From Calliopsis andreniformis (Eukaryota; Arthropoda; Insecta; Hymenoptera; Andrenidae): a stretch of DNA of 64,000 nt. Location: NCBI RefSeq assembly GCF_051401765.1, contig NW_027480422.1, positions 11,550,001 through 11,614,000 of the forward strand, given 5' to 3'. The translations under genes and the position numbers were made by a program. The notes under the pieces were generated by a model that searched no databases, had not been told where the DNA came from, and worked only from the letters and a program-made list of their open reading frames with translations. Positions 12,014-24,904 of this stretch are shown here, one piece after another; position 1 is the stretch's first letter; every line of letters begins with the position of its first letter.

Positions 12014-14800
12014 GGATGGAATAGTTAGGGCCTTAGAAGTCAACGCCCGAAGCATAAAATACAATGAAAATGCACCAGTTTTTCCATCGTATAACACGAA
12101 TAATTCCAACCAGTGTGGAAGTGATAGTCATATCTACGTTCCGGGCAACCTAGGATTCAATCTAGGGCGTTGTTCCACCAGATCGAATTGTTAGGGCCTC
12201 AGAAGTCAACGGCAGATGCATAAAATACAAAACAATTACTACAGTTTTTCCATCGTATAAAACGAATAATTGCAACCGGTGTGAAAGTTGTGGTCATATC
12301 TACGTTCCGGGCAACCTAGGCTTCTCTCTAGGGCGTTTAGCCACCAGATCGAATAGTTAGTGCCTTAGAAGTCAACGCCCGAAGCATAAAATACAATAAA
12401 GATACAATAGTTTTTCCAGAGTATAGCAGGAGTAATTGCAACCAGTGTGGAAGTGATGGTTTTTCTACGTTCCGGGCAACCTAGGCTTCACTCTAGGGCG
12501 TTGTTCCACCAGATCGAATAGCTAGGGATTTAGAATTCAACGCAAGAAGCAAAAAATACAATAAAAATACAACAGTCTTTCCATCGTATAACAGGAATAA
12601 CTGCAAGCAGTGTGAAAGTACTGATCATTTCTACGTTCAGGGCAACCTAGGCATCACACTAGGGCGCTTCTCCACCAGATCGAATAGTTAGGGCCTTAGA
12701 AGTCAACGCCCGAACCATAAAATACAATAAAGATACAATAGTTTTTCCAGAGTATAACAGGAGTAATTACAACCAGTGTGGAGGTGATGGTCATTTCTAC
12801 GTTCCGGGCAACCTAGGCTTCACTCTAGGGCGTTGTTCCACCAGATCGAATTGTTATGGCCTTAGAAGTCAACGCCCGAAGCACAAAATACAATAAAGAT
12901 ACAAGAGTTTTTCCATCGTATAACAGGAGTAATTGCAACCAGTGTGAAAGTGATGGTCATTTCTACGTTCCGGGCAACCTAGGCTTCAGTTTAGGGCGTT
13001 GTTCCGCCAGATCGAATAGCTAGGGATTTAGAATTCAACGCAAGAAGCAAAAAATACAATAAAAATACAACAGTTTTTCCATCGTATAACAGGAATAACT
13101 GCAAGCAGTGTGAAAGTACTGATAATTTCTACGTTCAGGGCAACCTAGGCATCACACTAGGGCGCTTCTCCACCACATCGAATAGCTACGGCCTTAGAAG
13201 TCAACGCCAGAAGCATAAAATACAATAAAGATACAACAGTTTTTCCATCGTATAAGAGGAGTAATTCCAACCATTGTGAAAGTGATGGTCATTTCTACGT
13301 TCTGGGCGACCTAGGCTTCGCTCTAGGGCGTTGTTCCTCCAGATCGAATTGTTAGGGCCTTAGAAGTCAACGGCAGAAGCATAAAATATAAAACAATTAC
13401 AACAGTTTTTCCATCGTATAAAACGAATGATTGCAACCGGTGTGAAAGTTGTGGTCATTTCTACGTTCCGAGCAACCTAGGACTCAGACTAGGGCGTTTC
13501 TCCAACAGATCGTATAGTTAGGGCCTTAGAAGTCATCGCATGAAGCATAAAATACAATAAAGATACAACAGTTTTTCCATCGTATAACAGGAGTAATTGC
13601 AACCAGTATGAATGTGATAGTCATTTCTACGTTCCGGGCAACCTAGGCTTGACTCTAGGGCGTTGCTCCACCAGATCGAATAGTTAGGGCCCTAGAAGTC
13701 AACGCACGAAGCATAAAATACAATAAAGATACAACAGTTTTTCCATCGTATAACTGGAATAATTGCAACCAGCGTGAAAGCGGTAGTCATTTCTACATTC
13801 CGGGCATCCTAGGCTTCAGTCTAGGGCGTTGTTCAACCAGATAGAATAGTAAGGGACTAAGAAGTCAACGCCAGAAGCATAAAATACAAAATAAATGCAA
13901 CAGTTTTTCCATCGTATAAAACGAATAATTGCAACCGGTGTGAAGGTAATGGTCATTTCTAAGTTCCGGGCATCCTAGGCTTCACTCTAGGTCGTTGCTC
14001 CACCAGGTCGAATAGCTAGGGCCTTAGAAGTCAACGCCCGAAGCATAAAATACAATAAAAAGGCAACAGATATTCGATCGTATAAAACGAATAATTGCAA
14101 CCGGTGTGAAGGTAATGGTCATTTCTAAGTTCCGGGCAACCTAGGCTTCACTCTAGGGCGTTGCTCCATCAGATCGAATAGCTAGGGCCTAAGAAGTCTA
14201 CGCCAGAAGCATAAAATAGATTATAAATACAACAGCTTTTCCATCGTATATGATGTATATTTGGAAACAGTGTGAAAGTAAAGGTCATTTCTACGTTCCG
14301 GGCAACCTAGGCTTAACTCTAGGGCGTTGCTCCACCAGGTCGAATAGTTAAGGAATTAGAAGACAACGCCAGAAGCATAAAATACAATATAAATACAACA
14401 GTTTTTCAATCGTATGACAGGAATGATTGCAAACAGTGTGAAAGATATGGTCATTTCTACGTTCCGCGCAACCTAGGCTTCACTCTAGAGCGTTGCTCCA
14501 CCAGATGGAATAATTAGGGCCTTAGAAGTCAACGCCCGAAGCATAAAATACAAAATAAATAGAACAGTTTTTCCATTGTATAAAACTAATAAATGCAACC
14601 AGTGTGAAAGTTATGGTCATTTCTACGTTCCGGGCAACCTAGGCTTCACTGTAGAGCGTTGCTTCACCAGATCGAATAGTTAGGGACTTTGATGTCAACG
14701 CCCGAAGCATAAAATACAAAATAAATGGAACAGTTTTTCCAACGTATAAAACGAATAATTGCAACCAGTGTGAAAGTTATGGTCATTTCTACGTTCCGCG
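12011..14800 (+). repeat. CCGGATGG block, copy 2 of 3 (about 17 monomers)
   Basis: Collinear with 15,496-18,120. The displacement is 3,485 bp (21 monomers minus 1) at the left end and about 3,320 bp (20 monomers) after about 14,130, so this copy has one monomer more. The additional unit lies near 13,970-14,135 and carries the AAAAAGGCAACAGATATTCG variant. Confidence 0.8.
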
Positions 14801-15125
14801 CAACCTAGGCTTCACCCCTGGGCGTTGCTCCACGAGATCCAATAGTAAGTACCTAAGAAGTCAGCGCCAGAAGCATAAAATACAAAACAGATACAACAGT
14901 TTTTCCATCGTATAACAGGAGTAATTGCAACCAGTATGAAAGTGATAGTCATTTCTACGTTCCGGGCAACCTAGGCTTGACTCTAGGGCGTTGCTCCACC
15001 AGACCGAATAGTTAGGGCCTTAGAAGTCAACGCACGAAGCATAAAATACAATAAAGATACAACAGTTTTTCCATCGTATAAAACGAATAATTGCAACCGG
15101 TCTGAAAGTTATGGTCATTTCTACG

Positions 15126-15375
15126 TTCCGGGCAAACTATGCTTCACTCTAGGGCGTTGCTACACCAGATCGAATAGCTAGGGCCTTAGAAGTCTACTCC
15201 CGTAGCGTAAAATACAATAAAAATCCAAAGGTTTCGCAATTGTATAAAATGATTAATTGCAATCAGTGTGAAGGTAATGGTCATTTCTACGTTCCGGGTA
15301 ACCTAGGCTTTACATCAGGGCGTATCTCCACCAGATCGAATAGCTAGGCAGTTAGACTTCAACGCCAGAAGCATA
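15126..15375 (+). repeat. Island of domain I monomers inside domain II
   Basis: The run with CAAACTATGCTTC, GTCTACTCCCGTAGC, AAAGGTTTCGCAAT and AGGCAGTTAGACTTC matches 1,685-1,930 almost base for base, 13.4 kb upstream, while the flanks belong to domain II. It covers about 1.5 monomers, suggesting conversion or insertion from a distant part of the array. Confidence 0.75.
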
Positions 15376-15495
15376 AAATACAAAACAAATACAACAGTTT
15401 TTCCATCGTATAGAACGAATAATTGCAACCGGTGTGAAAGTTATGGTCATTTCTACGTTCCGGGCAACCTAGACTTCACTCTAGGGCGTTGCTCC

Positions 15496-18120
15496 ACCGG
15501 ATGGAATAGTTAGGGCCTTAGAAGTCAACGCCCGAAGCATAAAATACAATGAAAATGCACCAGTTTTTCCATCGTATAACACGAATAATTCCAACCAGTG
15601 TGGAAGTGATAGTCATATCTACGTTCCGGGCAACCTAGGATTCAATCTAGGGCGTTGTTCCACCAGATCGAATTGTTAGGGCCTCAGAAGTCAACGGCAG
15701 ATGCATAAAATACAAAACAATTACTACAGTTTTTCCATCGTATAAAACGAATAATTGCAACCGGTGTGAAAGTTGTGGTCATATCTACGTTCCGGGCAAC
15801 CTAGGCTTCTCTCTAGGGCGTTTAGCCACCAGATCGAATAGTTAGTGCCTTAGAAGTCAACGCCCGAAGCATAAAATACAATAAAGATACAATAGTTTTT
15901 CCAGAGTATAGCAGGAGTAATTGCAACCAGTGTGGAAGTGATGGTTTTTCTACGTTCCGGGCAACCTAGGCTTCACTCTAGGGCGTTGTTCCACCAGATC
16001 GAATAGCTAGGGATTTAGAATTCAACGCAAGAAGCAAAAAATACAATAAAAATACAACAGTTTTTCCATCGTATAACAGGAATAACTGCAAGCAGTGTGA
16101 AAGTACTGATCATTTCTACGTTCAGGGCAACCTAGGCATCACACTAGGGCGCTTCTCCACCAGATCGAATAGTTAGGGCCTTAGAAGTCAACGCCCGAAC
16201 CATAAAATACAATAAAGATACAATAGTTTTTCCAGAGTATAACAGGAGTAATTACAACCAGTGTGGAAGTGATGGTCATTTCTACGTTCCGGGCAACCTA
16301 GGCTTCACTCTAGGGCGTTGTTCCACCAGATCGAATTGTTATGGCCTTAGAAGTCAACGCCCGAAGCACAAAATACAATAAAGATACAAGAGTTTTTCCA
16401 TCGTATAACAGGAGTAATTGCAACCAGTGTGAAAGTGATGGTCATTTCTACGTTCCGGGCAACCTAGGCTTCAGTTTAGGGCGTTGTTCCGCCAGATCGA
16501 ATAGCTAGGGATTTAGAATTCAACGCAAGAAGCAAAAAATACAATAAAAATACAACAGTTTTTCCATCGTATAACAGGAATAACTGCAAGCAGTGTGAAA
16601 GTACTGATAATTTCTACGTTCAGGGCAACCTAGGCATCACACTAGGGCGCTTCTCCACCACATCGAATAGCTACGGCCTTAGAAGTCAACGCCAGAAGCA
16701 TAAAATACAATAAAGATACAACAGTTTTTCCATCGTATAAGAGGAGTAATTCCAACCATTGTGAAAGTGATGGTCATTTCTACGTTCTGGGCGACCTAGG
16801 CTTCGCTCTAGGGCGTTGTTCCTCCAGATCGAATTGTTAGGGCCTTAGAAGTCAACGGCAGAAGCATAAAATATAAAACAATTACAACAGTTTTTCCATC
16901 GTATAAAACGAATGATTGCAACCGGTGTGAAAGTTGTGGTCATTTCTACGTTCCGAGCAACCTAGGACTCAGACTAGGGCGTTTCTCCAACAGATCGTAT
17001 AGTTAGGGCCTTAGAAGTCATCGCATGAAGCATAAAATACAATAAAGATACAACAGTTTTTCCATCGTATAACAGGAGTAATTGCAACCAGTATGAATGT
17101 GATAGTCATTTCTACGTTCCGGGCAACCTAGGCTTGACTCTAGGGCGTTGCTCCACCAGATCGAATAGTTAGGGCCCTAGAAGTCAACGCACGAAGCATA
17201 AAATACAATAAAGATACAACAGTTTTTCCATCGTATAACTGGAATAATTGCAACCAGCGTGAAAGCGGTAGTCATTTCTACATTCCGGGCATCCTAGGCT
17301 TCAGTCTAGGGCGTTGTTCAACCAGATAGAATAGTAAGGGACTAAGAAGTCAACGCCAGAAGCATAAAATACAAAATAAATGCAACAGTTTTTCCATCGT
17401 ATAAAACGAATAATTGCAACCGGTGTGAAGGTAATGGTCATTTCTAAGTTCCGGGCAACCTAGGCTTCACTCTAGGGCGTTGCTCCACCAGATCGAATAG
17501 CTAGGGCCTAAGAAGTCTACGCCAGAAGCATAAAATAGATTATAAATACAACAGCTTTTCCATCGTATATGATGTATATTTGGAAACAGTGTGAAAGTAA
17601 AGGTCATTTCTACGTTCCGGGCAACCTAGGCTTAACTCTAGGGCGTTGCTCCACCAGGTCGAATAGTTAAGGAATTAGAAGACAACGCCAGAAGCATAAA
17701 ATACAATATAAATACAACAGTTTTTCAATCGTATGACAGGAATGATTGCAAACAGTGTGAAAGATATGGTCATTTCTACGTTCCGCGCAACCTAGGCTTC
17801 ACTCTAGAGCGTTGCTCCACCAGATGGAATAGTTAGGGCCTTAGAAGTCAACGCCCGAAGCATAAAATACAAAATAAATAGAACAGTTTTTCCATTGTAT
17901 AAAACTAATAAATGCAACCAGTGTGAAAGTTATGGTCATTTCTACGTTCCGGGCAACCTAGGCTTCACTGTAGAGCGTTGCTTCACCAGATCGAATAGTT
18001 AGGGACTTTGATGTCAACGCCCGAAGCATAAAATACAAAATAAATGGAACAGTTTTTCCATTGTATAAAACGAATAATTGCAACCAGTGTGAAAGTTATG
18101 GTCATTTCTACGTTCCGAGC
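15496..18120 (+). repeat. CCGGATGG block, copy 3 of 3 (about 16 monomers)
   Basis: Partner of 12,011-14,800, lacking one internal monomer. It includes the GTATAGCAGG, ACTGCAAGCAGTG, GTATATGATGTATA and TTGATGTCAACG variants in the same order. Confidence 0.8.
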
Positions 18121-18959
18121 GACCTAGGCTTCACTCTAGGGCGTTGTTCCACCAGATCAAATAGTTAGGGCCTTAGATGTCAACGCCCGAAGCATGAAAT
18201 ACAAAATAAATAGACCAGTTTTTCCATCGTATAAAGGGAATAATTGCTACCAGTGTGAAAGTAACGGTCATTTCTACGTTCCGGGCAACCTAGGTTTCAC
18301 TCTTGGGCGTTGCTCCACCACACCGAATACCTACGGCCTTAGAAGTCAACTCCAGATGCATAAAATACAATATAAATACAACAGCTTTTCCAACGTATAA
18401 AATGTATGATTGCAAACAGTGTGAAAGTTACGGTGATTTCTACGTTCCTGGCAACCTAGGCTTAACTTCAGGGCGTTGCTCCACCAGATCGAATAGCTAG
18501 GGACTTTCAATACAACGTCAGAAGCATAAAATACAATAAAAATGCAACAGTTTTTCCATCGTATACCAGGAAAGCTGCAACCAGTGAGAAAGTACTGGTC
18601 ATTTCTATGTTCCGGGTAACCTAGGCTTCACTCTAGGGAATTGCTCCACCAGATCGAATAGCTAGGGCCTTAGAAGTCAACGCCCGAAGCTTAAAATACA
18701 ACATATATACAACAGTTTTTCCATCATATAAAATGTATAATTGCTAGCAGTGTGAATGTAATGGTCATTTCTAGGTTTCGGGCAACCTAGGCTTCACTGT
18801 AGAGCGTTGCTTCACCAGATGGAATAATTAGGGCCTTAGAAGTCAACGCCCGAAGCATAAAATACAAAATAAATAGAACAGTTTTTCCATTGTATAAAAC
18901 TAATAAATGCAACCAGTGTGAAAGTTATGGTCATTTCTACGTTCCGGGCAACCTAGGCT

Positions 18960-19380
18960 TCACTCTAGGGCGTTGCTCGACCAGATCGAATAGCTAGAGC
19001 CTTAGAAGTCTACTCTCGTAGCATAAAATACAATAAAAATACAAAAGTTTCTCAATCGTATAAAATGATTAATTGCAATCAGTGTGAAGGTAATGGTCAT
19101 TTCTACGTTCCGGGTAACCTGGGCTTTACTCCAGGGCGTTGCTCCAGCAGATCGAATAGCTGGGGACTTAGAAGTCAACGCCAGAAGCATATAATACAAT
19201 AAAAATACAACAGTTTTTCCATCGTATAACAGGAGTAACTGCAACCAGTGTGAAGCTAATGGCCATTTCTACGTTCCGGGCAACCTAGGCTTCACTCTAC
19301 GGTGTTGGTCCACCAGATCGAATATTCAGGGCCTATGAAGTCAACACCAGAAGCATAAAATACAAAATAAATGCAACAGT
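18960..19380 (+). repeat. Island of domain I monomers in domain III
   Basis: AGCTAGAGCC with GTCTACTCTCGTAGC, then AGCTGGGGACTT, then CTACGGTGTTGGTCC, then ATTCAGGGCCTATG reproduces the order of domain I (for example from 1,390 and 2,220) for about 2.5 monomers, then jumps over several domain I variants. The flanks at 18,780-18,960 match 14,480-14,620 and 17,810-17,970 instead. Confidence 0.75.
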
Positions 19381-19744
19381 TTTTCCATCGTATAAAACGA
19401 ATAATTGCAACCGGTGTGAAGGTAATTGTCATTTCTAAGTTCCGGGCATCCCAGGCTTCACTCTAGGGCGTTGCTCCACCAGATCGAATAGCTAGGGCCT
19501 TAGAAGTCAACGGCCGAAGCATAAAAGACAATAAAAAGGCAACAGTTTATCGATCGTATAAAACGAATAATTGCAACCGGTGTGAAGGTAATGGTCATTT
19601 CTAAGTTCCGGGCATCCTAGGCTTCACTCTAGGGCGTTGCTCCACCAGATCGAATAGCTAGGGCCTTAGAAGTCAACGGCCGAAGCATAAAAGACAATAA
19701 AAAGGCAACAGTTTATCGATCTTATAAAACGAATAATTGCAACC

Positions 19745-21283
19745 GGTGTGAAGGTAATGGTCATTTCTACGTTCCGGGCAACCTAGGCTTCGCTCTAGGG
19801 CGTTGCTCCACCAGATCGAATAGTTAGGGCCTAAGAAGTCAACGCCGGAAGCATAAAACAGAGTATATATACAACAGCTGTTCCATCGTATAAAACGAAT
19901 AAATGCATCCAGTTTGAAAGTAATGGTCATTTCTAAGTTCCGGGCAACCTAGACTTCACTCTAGGGCGATGCTCCACCAGATCGAATATTCAGGACCTAT
20001 GAAGTCAATGCCAGAAGCATAAAATACAAAATAAATGCAACAGTTTTTCCATCGTATAAAACGAATAATTGCAAGCAGTATGAAAGTGATAGTCATTTCT
20101 ACGTTCCTGGCAACCTAGGCTTCACTATAGGGCGTTGCTCCATCAGATCGAATTGCTAGGGACTTAGATTTCAACGCCCGCAGCATAAAATACAATGAAA
20201 ATGCAACAGTTTTTCCATCGTATAACACGAATAATTGCAACCAGTGTGAAAGTGATAGTCATTTCTACGTTCCGGGCAACCTAGGCTTCACTCTAGGGCG
20301 TTGCACCACCAGATCGAATAGCTAGGGCCTTAGAAGTCAATGACCGAAGCATAAAATACAATAAGAATGCAACAGTTTTTCCATCGTATAACACGAATAA
20401 TGGCAACCAGTGTGAAAGTGATAGTCATTTCTACGTTCCGGGCAACCTAGGCTTCACTCTGGGGCGTTGTTCCACCACATCGAATTGTTAGGGCCTTGGA
20501 AGTCAACGCCAGAGTCATAAAATACAAAACAGATAAAACAGTTTTTCCATCGTATGAAACGTATGATTGCAATCGGTGTGAATGTAATGGTCATTTCTAC
20601 GTTCCGGGCAACCTAGGCATCACTCTAGGGCGTTGCACCAACAGATCGAATAGCTAGGGATTTAGAATTCAACGCCAGAAGCAAAAAATACAATAAAAAT
20701 AGAACAGTCTTTCCATCGTATAACAGGAATAACTGGAACCAGTGTGAAAGTACTGATCATTTCTACGTTCCGGGCAACCTAGGCTTCACACTAGCGCGTT
20801 TCTCCACCAGATAGAATAGCTAGGGACTTAGAATTCAACGCCTGAAGCATAAAATACAATAAAAATACAACAGTTTTTCATCATATAACAGGAATAATAG
20901 CAACCAGTGGGAAAGTAATAGTCATTTCTACGTTCCGGGCAACCTAGGCTTGACTCTATTGAGTTGCTCCACCACATCGAATAGCTACGGCCTTAGAAGT
21001 CAACGCCAGAAGCATAAAATACATTATAAATACAACAGTTTTTCCATCGTATAAAATGAATAATTGCAAACAGTGTGGAAGTAACGGCCATTTTTACGTT
21101 CCGTGCAACCTAGGCTTCACTCTAGGGCGTTGCTCCACCAGATCGAATAGTTAGGGCCTTAGAAGTAAACGCCCGAAGCATTAAATACAATAAAGATACA
21201 ACAGTTTTTCCATCGTATAACAGGAGTAATTGCAACCAGTGTGAAAGTGATGGTCATTTTGACGTTCTGGGCGACCTAGGCTT
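19745..21283 (+). repeat. 15-mer duplicated block, copy 1
   Basis: Collinear with 22,233-23,770. Marker pairs 20,641/23,128 and 21,061/23,548 are both 2,487 bp apart (15 monomers minus 3 bp). It includes the CTTCGCTCTAGGG, GTATATATACAACAGCTG, AAAACAGATAAAACAG and ACTCTATTGAG variants in order. Confidence 0.8.
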
Positions 21284-21519
21284 CACTCTAGGTCGTTGTT
21301 CCACCACATCGAATTGTTAGGGCCTTGGAAGTCAACGCCAGAATCATAAAATACAAAACAGATACAACAGTTTTTCCATCGTATGAAACGAATAATTGCA
21401 ATCGGTGTGAAGGTACTGGTCATTTCTACGTTCCGGGCAACCTAGGCTTCAATCTAGGGCGTTGTTCCACCTGATCGAATAGTTAGGGCCTAAGAAGTCA
21501 ACGCCAGAAGCATAAAATA

Positions 21520-22158
21520 CAAAACAGATAAAACAGTTTTTCCATCGTATGAAACGAATGATTGCAATCGGTGTGAATGTAATGGTCATCTCTACGTTCC
21601 GGGCAACCTAGGCATCACTCTAGGGCGTTGCACCAACAGATCGAATAGCTAGGGATTTAGAATTCAACGCCAGAAGCAAAAAATACAATAAAAATACAAC
21701 AGTCTTTCCATCGTATAACAGGAATAACTGGAACCAGTGTGAAAGTACTGATCATTTCTACGTTCCGGGCAACCTAGGCTTCACACTAGCGCGTTTCTCG
21801 ACCAGATAGAATACCTAGGGACTTAGAATTCAACGCCTGAAGCATAAAATACAATAAAAATACAACAGTTTTTCATCATATAACAGGAATAATAGCAACC
21901 AGTGGGAAAGTAATAGTCATTTCTACGTTCCGGGCAACCTAGGCTTGACTCTATTGAGTTGCACCACCACATCGAATAGCTACGGCCTTAGAAGTCAACG
22001 CCAGAAGCATAAAATACATTATAAATACAACAGTTTTTCCATCGTATAAAATGAATAATTGCAAACAGTGTGGAAGTAACGGCCATTTTTACGTTCCGTG
22101 CAACCTAGGCTTCACTCTAGGGCGTTGCTCCACCAGATCGAATAGTTAGGGCCTTAGA
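21520..22158 (+). repeat. Intermediate partial copy (about 4 monomers)
   Basis: Matches 20,525-21,163; the marker ACAGATCGAA at 20,641 recurs at 21,636 (995 bp, 6 monomers minus 1). It ends abruptly at GGGCCTTAGAAG, followed by ACTACTCCCGTAGC, which belongs to a different variant family. Confidence 0.78.
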
Positions 22159-22232
22159 AGACTACTCCCGTAGCATAAAATACAATAAAAATACAACTAT
22201 TTGTCAATTGTATAAAATGAATAATTGCAATC

Positions 22233-23770
22233 AGTGTGAAGGTAATGGTCATTTCTACGTTCCGGGCAACCTAGGCTTCGCTCTAGGGCGTTGCTCCACC
22301 AGATCGAATAGTTAGGGCCTAAGAAGTCAACGCCAGAAGCATAAAACAGAGTATATATACAACAGCTGTTCCATCGTATAAAACGAATAAATGCATCCAG
22401 TTTGAAAGTAATGGTCATTTCTAAGTTCCGGGCAACCTAGGCTTCACTCTAGGGCGTTGCTCCACCAGATCGAATATTCAGGGCCTATGAAGTCAATGCC
22501 AGAAGCATAAATTACAAAATAAATGCAACAGTTTTTCCATCGTATAAAACGAATAATTGCAACCAGTATGAAAGTGATAGTCATTTCTACGTTCCTGGCA
22601 ACCTCGGCTTCACTATAGGGCGTTGCTCCATCAGATCGAATTGCTAGGGACTTAGATCTCAACGCCCGCAGCATAAAATACAATGAAAATGCAACAGCTT
22701 TTCCATCGTATAACACGAATAATTGCAACCAGTGTGAAAGTTATAGTCATTTCTACGTTCCGGGCAACCTAGGCTTCACTCTAGGGCGTTGCACCACCAG
22801 ATCGAATAGCTAGGGCCTTAGAAGTCAACGACCGAAGCATAAAATACAATAAGAATGCAACATTTTTTCCATCGTATAACACGAATAATGGCAACCAGTG
22901 TGAAAGTGATAGTCATTTCTACGTTCCGGGCAACCTAGGCTTCACTCTAGGGCGTTGTTCCACCACATCGAATTGTTAGGCCTTGGAAGTCAACGCCAGA
23001 ATCATAAAATACAAAACAGATGAAACAGTTTTTCCATCGTATGAAACGAATGATTGCAATCGGTGTGAATGTAATGGTCATTTCTACGTTCCGGGCAACC
23101 TAGGCATCACTCTAGGGCGTTGCACCAACAGATCGAATAGCTAGGGATTTAGAATTCAACGCCAGAAGCAAAAAATACAATAAAAATACAACAGTCTTTC
23201 CATCGTATAACAGGAATAACTGGAACCAGTGTGAAAGTACTGATCATTTCTACGTTCCGGGCAACCTAGGCTTCACACTAGCGCGTTTCTCCACCAGATA
23301 GAATAGCCAGGGACTTAGAATTCAACGCCTGAAGCATAAAATACAATAAAAATACAACAGTTTTTCATCATATAACAGGAATAATTGCAACCAGTGGGAA
23401 AGTAATAGTCATTTCTACGTTCCGGGCAACCTAGGCTTGACTCTATTGAGTTGCTCCACCACATCGAATAGCTACGGCCTTAGAAGTCAACGCCAGAAGC
23501 ATAAAATACATTATAAATACAACAGTTTTTCCATCGTATAAAATGAATAATTGCAAACAGTGTGGAAGTAACGGCCATTTTTACGTTCCGTGCAACCTAG
23601 GCTTCACTCTAGGGCGTCGCTCCACCAGATCGAATAGTTAGGGCCTTAGAAGTCAACGCCCGAAGCATTAAATACAATAAAGATACAACAGTTTTTCCAT
23701 CGTATAACAGGAGTAATTGCAACCTGTGTGAAAGTGATGGTCATTTTGACGTTCTGGGCGACCTAGGCTT
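22233..23770 (+). repeat. 15-mer duplicated block, copy 2
   Basis: Partner of 19,745-21,283 with scattered single-base differences, including loss of a G at about 22,980 (TTAGGCC for TTAGGGCC). On the right it continues straight into the fourth TTTTGACG block. Confidence 0.8.
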
Positions 23771-24440
23771 CGCTCTAGGGCGTTACTCCACCTGATCGAA
23801 TTGTTAGGGCCTTAGGAGTCAACGCCAGAAGCGTAAAATACAAAACAAATGCAACAGTTTTTCCATCGTATAAAGCGAATAATTGCAACCGGTGTGAAAG
23901 TTATGGTCACTTCTACGTTCCGTGCAACCTAGGCTTCACTCTAGGGCGTTGCTCCTCCAGATCGATTAGCTACGGACTTGGAAGTCAACTCCAGAAGCAT
24001 AAAATACAACATAAATACAACATTTTTTACATCGTATAACAGGAATAATTGCAACCAGTGTGAAGATAATGGTCATTCCTACGTTTCGGGCAACCTAGGC
24101 TTCACTCTAGGGTGTTGCTCCACCAGATCGAATAGTTAGGGCCTTGGAAGTCAACGCCAGAAGCATAAAACACAATATAAATGCAACAGTTTTTCCACCG
24201 TATAAAACGAATAATTGCAACCAGTGTGAAAGTGATGTTCATTTCTACGCTTGGGGCAACCTAGGCTTCACTGTAGGGCGTTGTTCCACCAGATCGAATT
24301 GTTAGGGCCTTAGAAGTCAACGCCAGAAGCGTAATATACAAAACAAATGCATCAGTTTTTCCATGGTGTAACAGGAGTAATTGCAACCAGTGTGAAGGTG
24401 ATGGTCATTTCTACGTTCCGGGCAACCTAGGCTTCACTCT
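23730..24440 (+). repeat. Block with TTTTGACGTTCTGGGC box, copy 4 of 4
   Basis: The marker at 23,747 starts the same ordered variants as at 6,491: AGAAGCGTAAAATAC, CTCCTCCAGATCGATTAGC, CATTTTTTACATC, a TTTCGGGC box and AGCGTAATATAC. It is 12,775 bp (about 77 monomers) from copy 3, so it links domains II and IV. Confidence 0.75.
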
Positions 24441-24904
24441 ATGTCGTTGTTCCACCACATCGAATTGTTAGGGCCTTGGAAGTCAACGCCAGAATCATAA
24501 AATACAAAACAGATACAACAGTTTTTCCATCGTATGAAACGAATAATTGCAATCAGTGTGAAGGTACTGGTCATTTCTACGTTCCGGGCAGCCTAGGCAT
24601 CACTCTAGGGCGTTGCTCCACCAGATCGAATAGGTAGGGTCTAAGAAGTAAACGCCAGAAGCATAAAATACGATATAAATACATCAGTTTTTCCTTCGTA
24701 TAAAACGAATAATTGCATCCGGTGTGAAATTAATGGCCAGTTCTACGTTCCGGGAAACCTAGGCTTCACTCTAGGGCGTTGCTCCAACAGATCGAATGGT
24801 TAGGGCCTTAGAAGTCAAAGCACGAAGCATAAAATGCAATAAAGATACAACAGTTTTTCCATTGTATAACTGGAATAATGGCAACCAGTGTGAAAGTAAT
24901 AGTC

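Larger units (their letters stand above)
5779..18130 (+). repeat. Domain II: nested HOR blocks, displacements of 11 to 27 monomers
   Basis: About 74 monomers made of overlapping duplicated blocks; the individual blocks are listed separately. Diagnostic variants include the box form TTTTGACGTTCTGGGCGACC, the CCGGATGGAATAG form and the AACTGCAAGCAGTGTG form. Domain I variants appear as islands near 10,000-10,260 and 15,126-15,375. No gene or other element lies in this stretch. Confidence 0.82.
18131..23770 (+). repeat. Domain III: 15-mer duplication with 6-mer copies
   Basis: About 34 monomers. It begins with divergent monomers (18,190-18,900), then a domain I-like island, then two collinear blocks 15 monomers apart with a shorter third copy between them. 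Diagnostic variants are ACTCTATTGAGTTGC, CACTAGCGCGTTTC and GTGTGGAAGTAACGGCC. There is no gene; the few open frames here are repeat by-products. Confidence 0.8.

Noticed and set aside
18194..18400. Plus-strand open frame of 68 codons and the overlapping one at 18,303-18,500
   Set aside because: Same satellite monomers read on the other strand, kept open only by local substitutions in divergent copies.
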